From Candidatus Poseidoniaceae archaeon (lineage in GTDB: Archaea; Thermoplasmatota; Poseidoniia; Poseidoniales; Poseidoniaceae): 6,610 nucleotides of DNA. The stretch spans positions 1-6,610 of the forward strand of contig DUIP01000117.1 in NCBI GenBank assembly GCA_013330285.1, written 5' to 3'. The notes below the pieces were generated by a model that saw only the letters and a list, made by a program, of their open reading frames with translations, was not told where the DNA came from and searched no databases. This document shows positions 5,854 through 6,610 of this stretch, one piece after another. Within the stretch, counting starts at the first letter, position 1. Every line of letters starts with the position of its first letter. A program made the position numbers and the translations under genes.

Positions 5854-6610
5854 ATGGCCACTCATGTTGTTTCATGCGGTGGCCACATTACGTTGCTGTT
5901 TTCGATTTGGAAAGACGCTCGACTTGCTCGCTCCCAAGGCAGCAGGGGTGCTGGATTCAACGTGACACATGGCGTCAAAGCCACTGTGCGTCACATCGGC
6001 ACAAACCAACCGGAACAAACGGGGGTTTTGTCGCAAGGATCTGGTCTTGACCAGAAGCCTGGAGAAATCCCCGATGGAGAAATTTTGCTGACCGTCGAGT
6101 TGATGGATGGGGCACTTCTTGATACAACAAATTCGTTCTATTTTGATTTGATTGAAGCACTTCGTGATGCGCGATTGCTCAATCCGGCTGAGTCCTTTGA
6201 AATTCATGTCCAACTTTCGTTGCCAACAAGCCAGGGCTTTGGTATGTCTGCAGCGGGGCTCGTTGCGGTCGCCCGTGCCCTGCACAATCATACGAACATC
6301 GGGAATGAGGTCCAATATTTGCGAATCGCTCATCGCATCGAACGGTTGCACAGTGGTGGGCTTGGTGATGTCGTAGGGATCGCTGCTGGAGGCGTGGAGC
6401 TTCGACTGGAACCGGGCGCGCCTGGGGCAGGAGGCAAAGCCATTGGTTTCTCAACCAAACAAAGTATAGTGCTGGTTTGGAAGCCGGGCGAAGCCCGTCA
6501 TACAGCCAAGTATATCGATGATCCACAATGGGAGCGATCAATTTCCAAGGCTGGGGAAAAAGCGGTTCGAACCTTGCGTCTCAACGACTGGAATGAGGCT
6601 GCGTGGGATG
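5854..6610 (+). CDS. Archaeal pantoate kinase, GHMP superfamily (3' end outside window)
   Basis: The frame is open from the ATG at 5854 to the right edge, giving 252 residues with no stop. It matches archaeal pantoate kinase, which phosphorylates pantoate with ATP to 4-phosphopantoate, the first step of the archaeal branch of CoA synthesis (phosphopantothenate synthetase follows). Visible motifs are CGGHITLLFS (8-17), the GSRGAGFNVTHGVKATV segment (29-45), the GHMP phosphate-binding loop LPTSQGFGMSAAG (123-135) and AHRIERLHSGGLGDVVG (159-175). AAGGVELRLEPGAPG (177-191) is the GLGDV-to-GG-to-PG order typical of this family. An in-frame TGA at 5848-5850 makes this ATG the first possible start. 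No TATA-like box lies about 25 nt upstream, and a GAGG at 5849-5852 is too close for normal initiation, so readthrough from the DUF805 gene is possible. The family is usually about 280-310 residues, so some tens of residues are missing. Confidence 0.88.
   Translation, partial: MATHVVSCGGHITLLFSIWKDARLARSQGSRGAGFNVTHGVKATVRHIGTNQPEQTGVLSQGSGLDQKPGEIPDGEILLTVELMDGALLDTTNSFYFDLIEALRDARLLNPAESFEIHVQLSLPTSQGFGMSAAGLVAVARALHNHTNIGNEVQYLRIAHRIERLHSGGLGDVVGIAAGGVELRLEPGAPGAGGKAIGFSTKQSIVLVWKPGEARHTAKYIDDPQWERSISKAGEKAVRTLRLNDWNEAAWD

Noticed and set aside
5872..6541. Minus-strand ORFs of 159 and 120 codons at the right end
   Set aside because: They lie antisense to pantoate kinase, whose motifs are clear and continuous from 5854 to the edge; the antisense frames show no recognisable domain.

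Overview
The window most likely comes from a marine planktonic archaeon, probably Poseidoniales (Marine Group II Euryarchaeota) or a close relative. This is an inference from content. The right edge holds an archaeal-type pantoate kinase, which belongs to CoA synthesis specific to archaea. Two surface proteins end in a PGF-CTERM-like sorting tail (archaeosortase type). The regulator is a single-domain Lrp/AsnC protein. Several genes have an AT-rich TATA-like box centred 24-27 nt before the start codon and no clear Shine-Dalgarno sequence, which points to leaderless archaeal transcripts. Base composition is moderate and packing is dense. No tRNA, rRNA, CRISPR array or mobile element was seen.

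Layout, left to right. Positions 1-243 (+) are the C-terminal end of an exported protein with a PGF-CTERM tail. It overlaps tail to tail by 17 bp with an unrecognised minus-strand gene (227-772), which appears to have a damaged or misread N-terminal signal region. Upstream of that on the same strand is a 596-residue secreted protein (832-2622) with three fasciclin (FAS1) domains, one type-1 copper (cupredoxin) domain and its own PGF-CTERM tail. Enolase (2671-3921, minus) lies 48 bp further upstream. A 244-bp divergent spacer separates enolase from an Lrp/AsnC regulator (4166-4588, plus). The regulator's stop codon directly abuts the stop of a 43-residue zinc-ribbon-like microprotein (4589-4720, minus), which lies 16 bp downstream of a peroxiredoxin-like thioredoxin-fold protein (4737-5276, minus). 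A 92-bp divergent promoter region follows, then a DUF805 membrane protein (5369-5803, plus), then pantoate kinase (5854 to the right edge, plus, incomplete).

How the genes relate. Enolase (glycolysis/gluconeogenesis) and pantoate kinase (CoA synthesis) are housekeeping enzymes. The FAS1-cupredoxin protein and the left-edge protein are probably envelope-anchored cargo of the same archaeosortase. The thioredoxin-fold protein and the zinc-ribbon microprotein look like a two-gene redox-related unit. I do not see a convincing new multi-gene system. The points most worth a second look are the in-frame stop inside an apparent signal peptide (803-805), the near-identical patch shared by FAS1 domains 2 and 3, and the zinc-ribbon microprotein.
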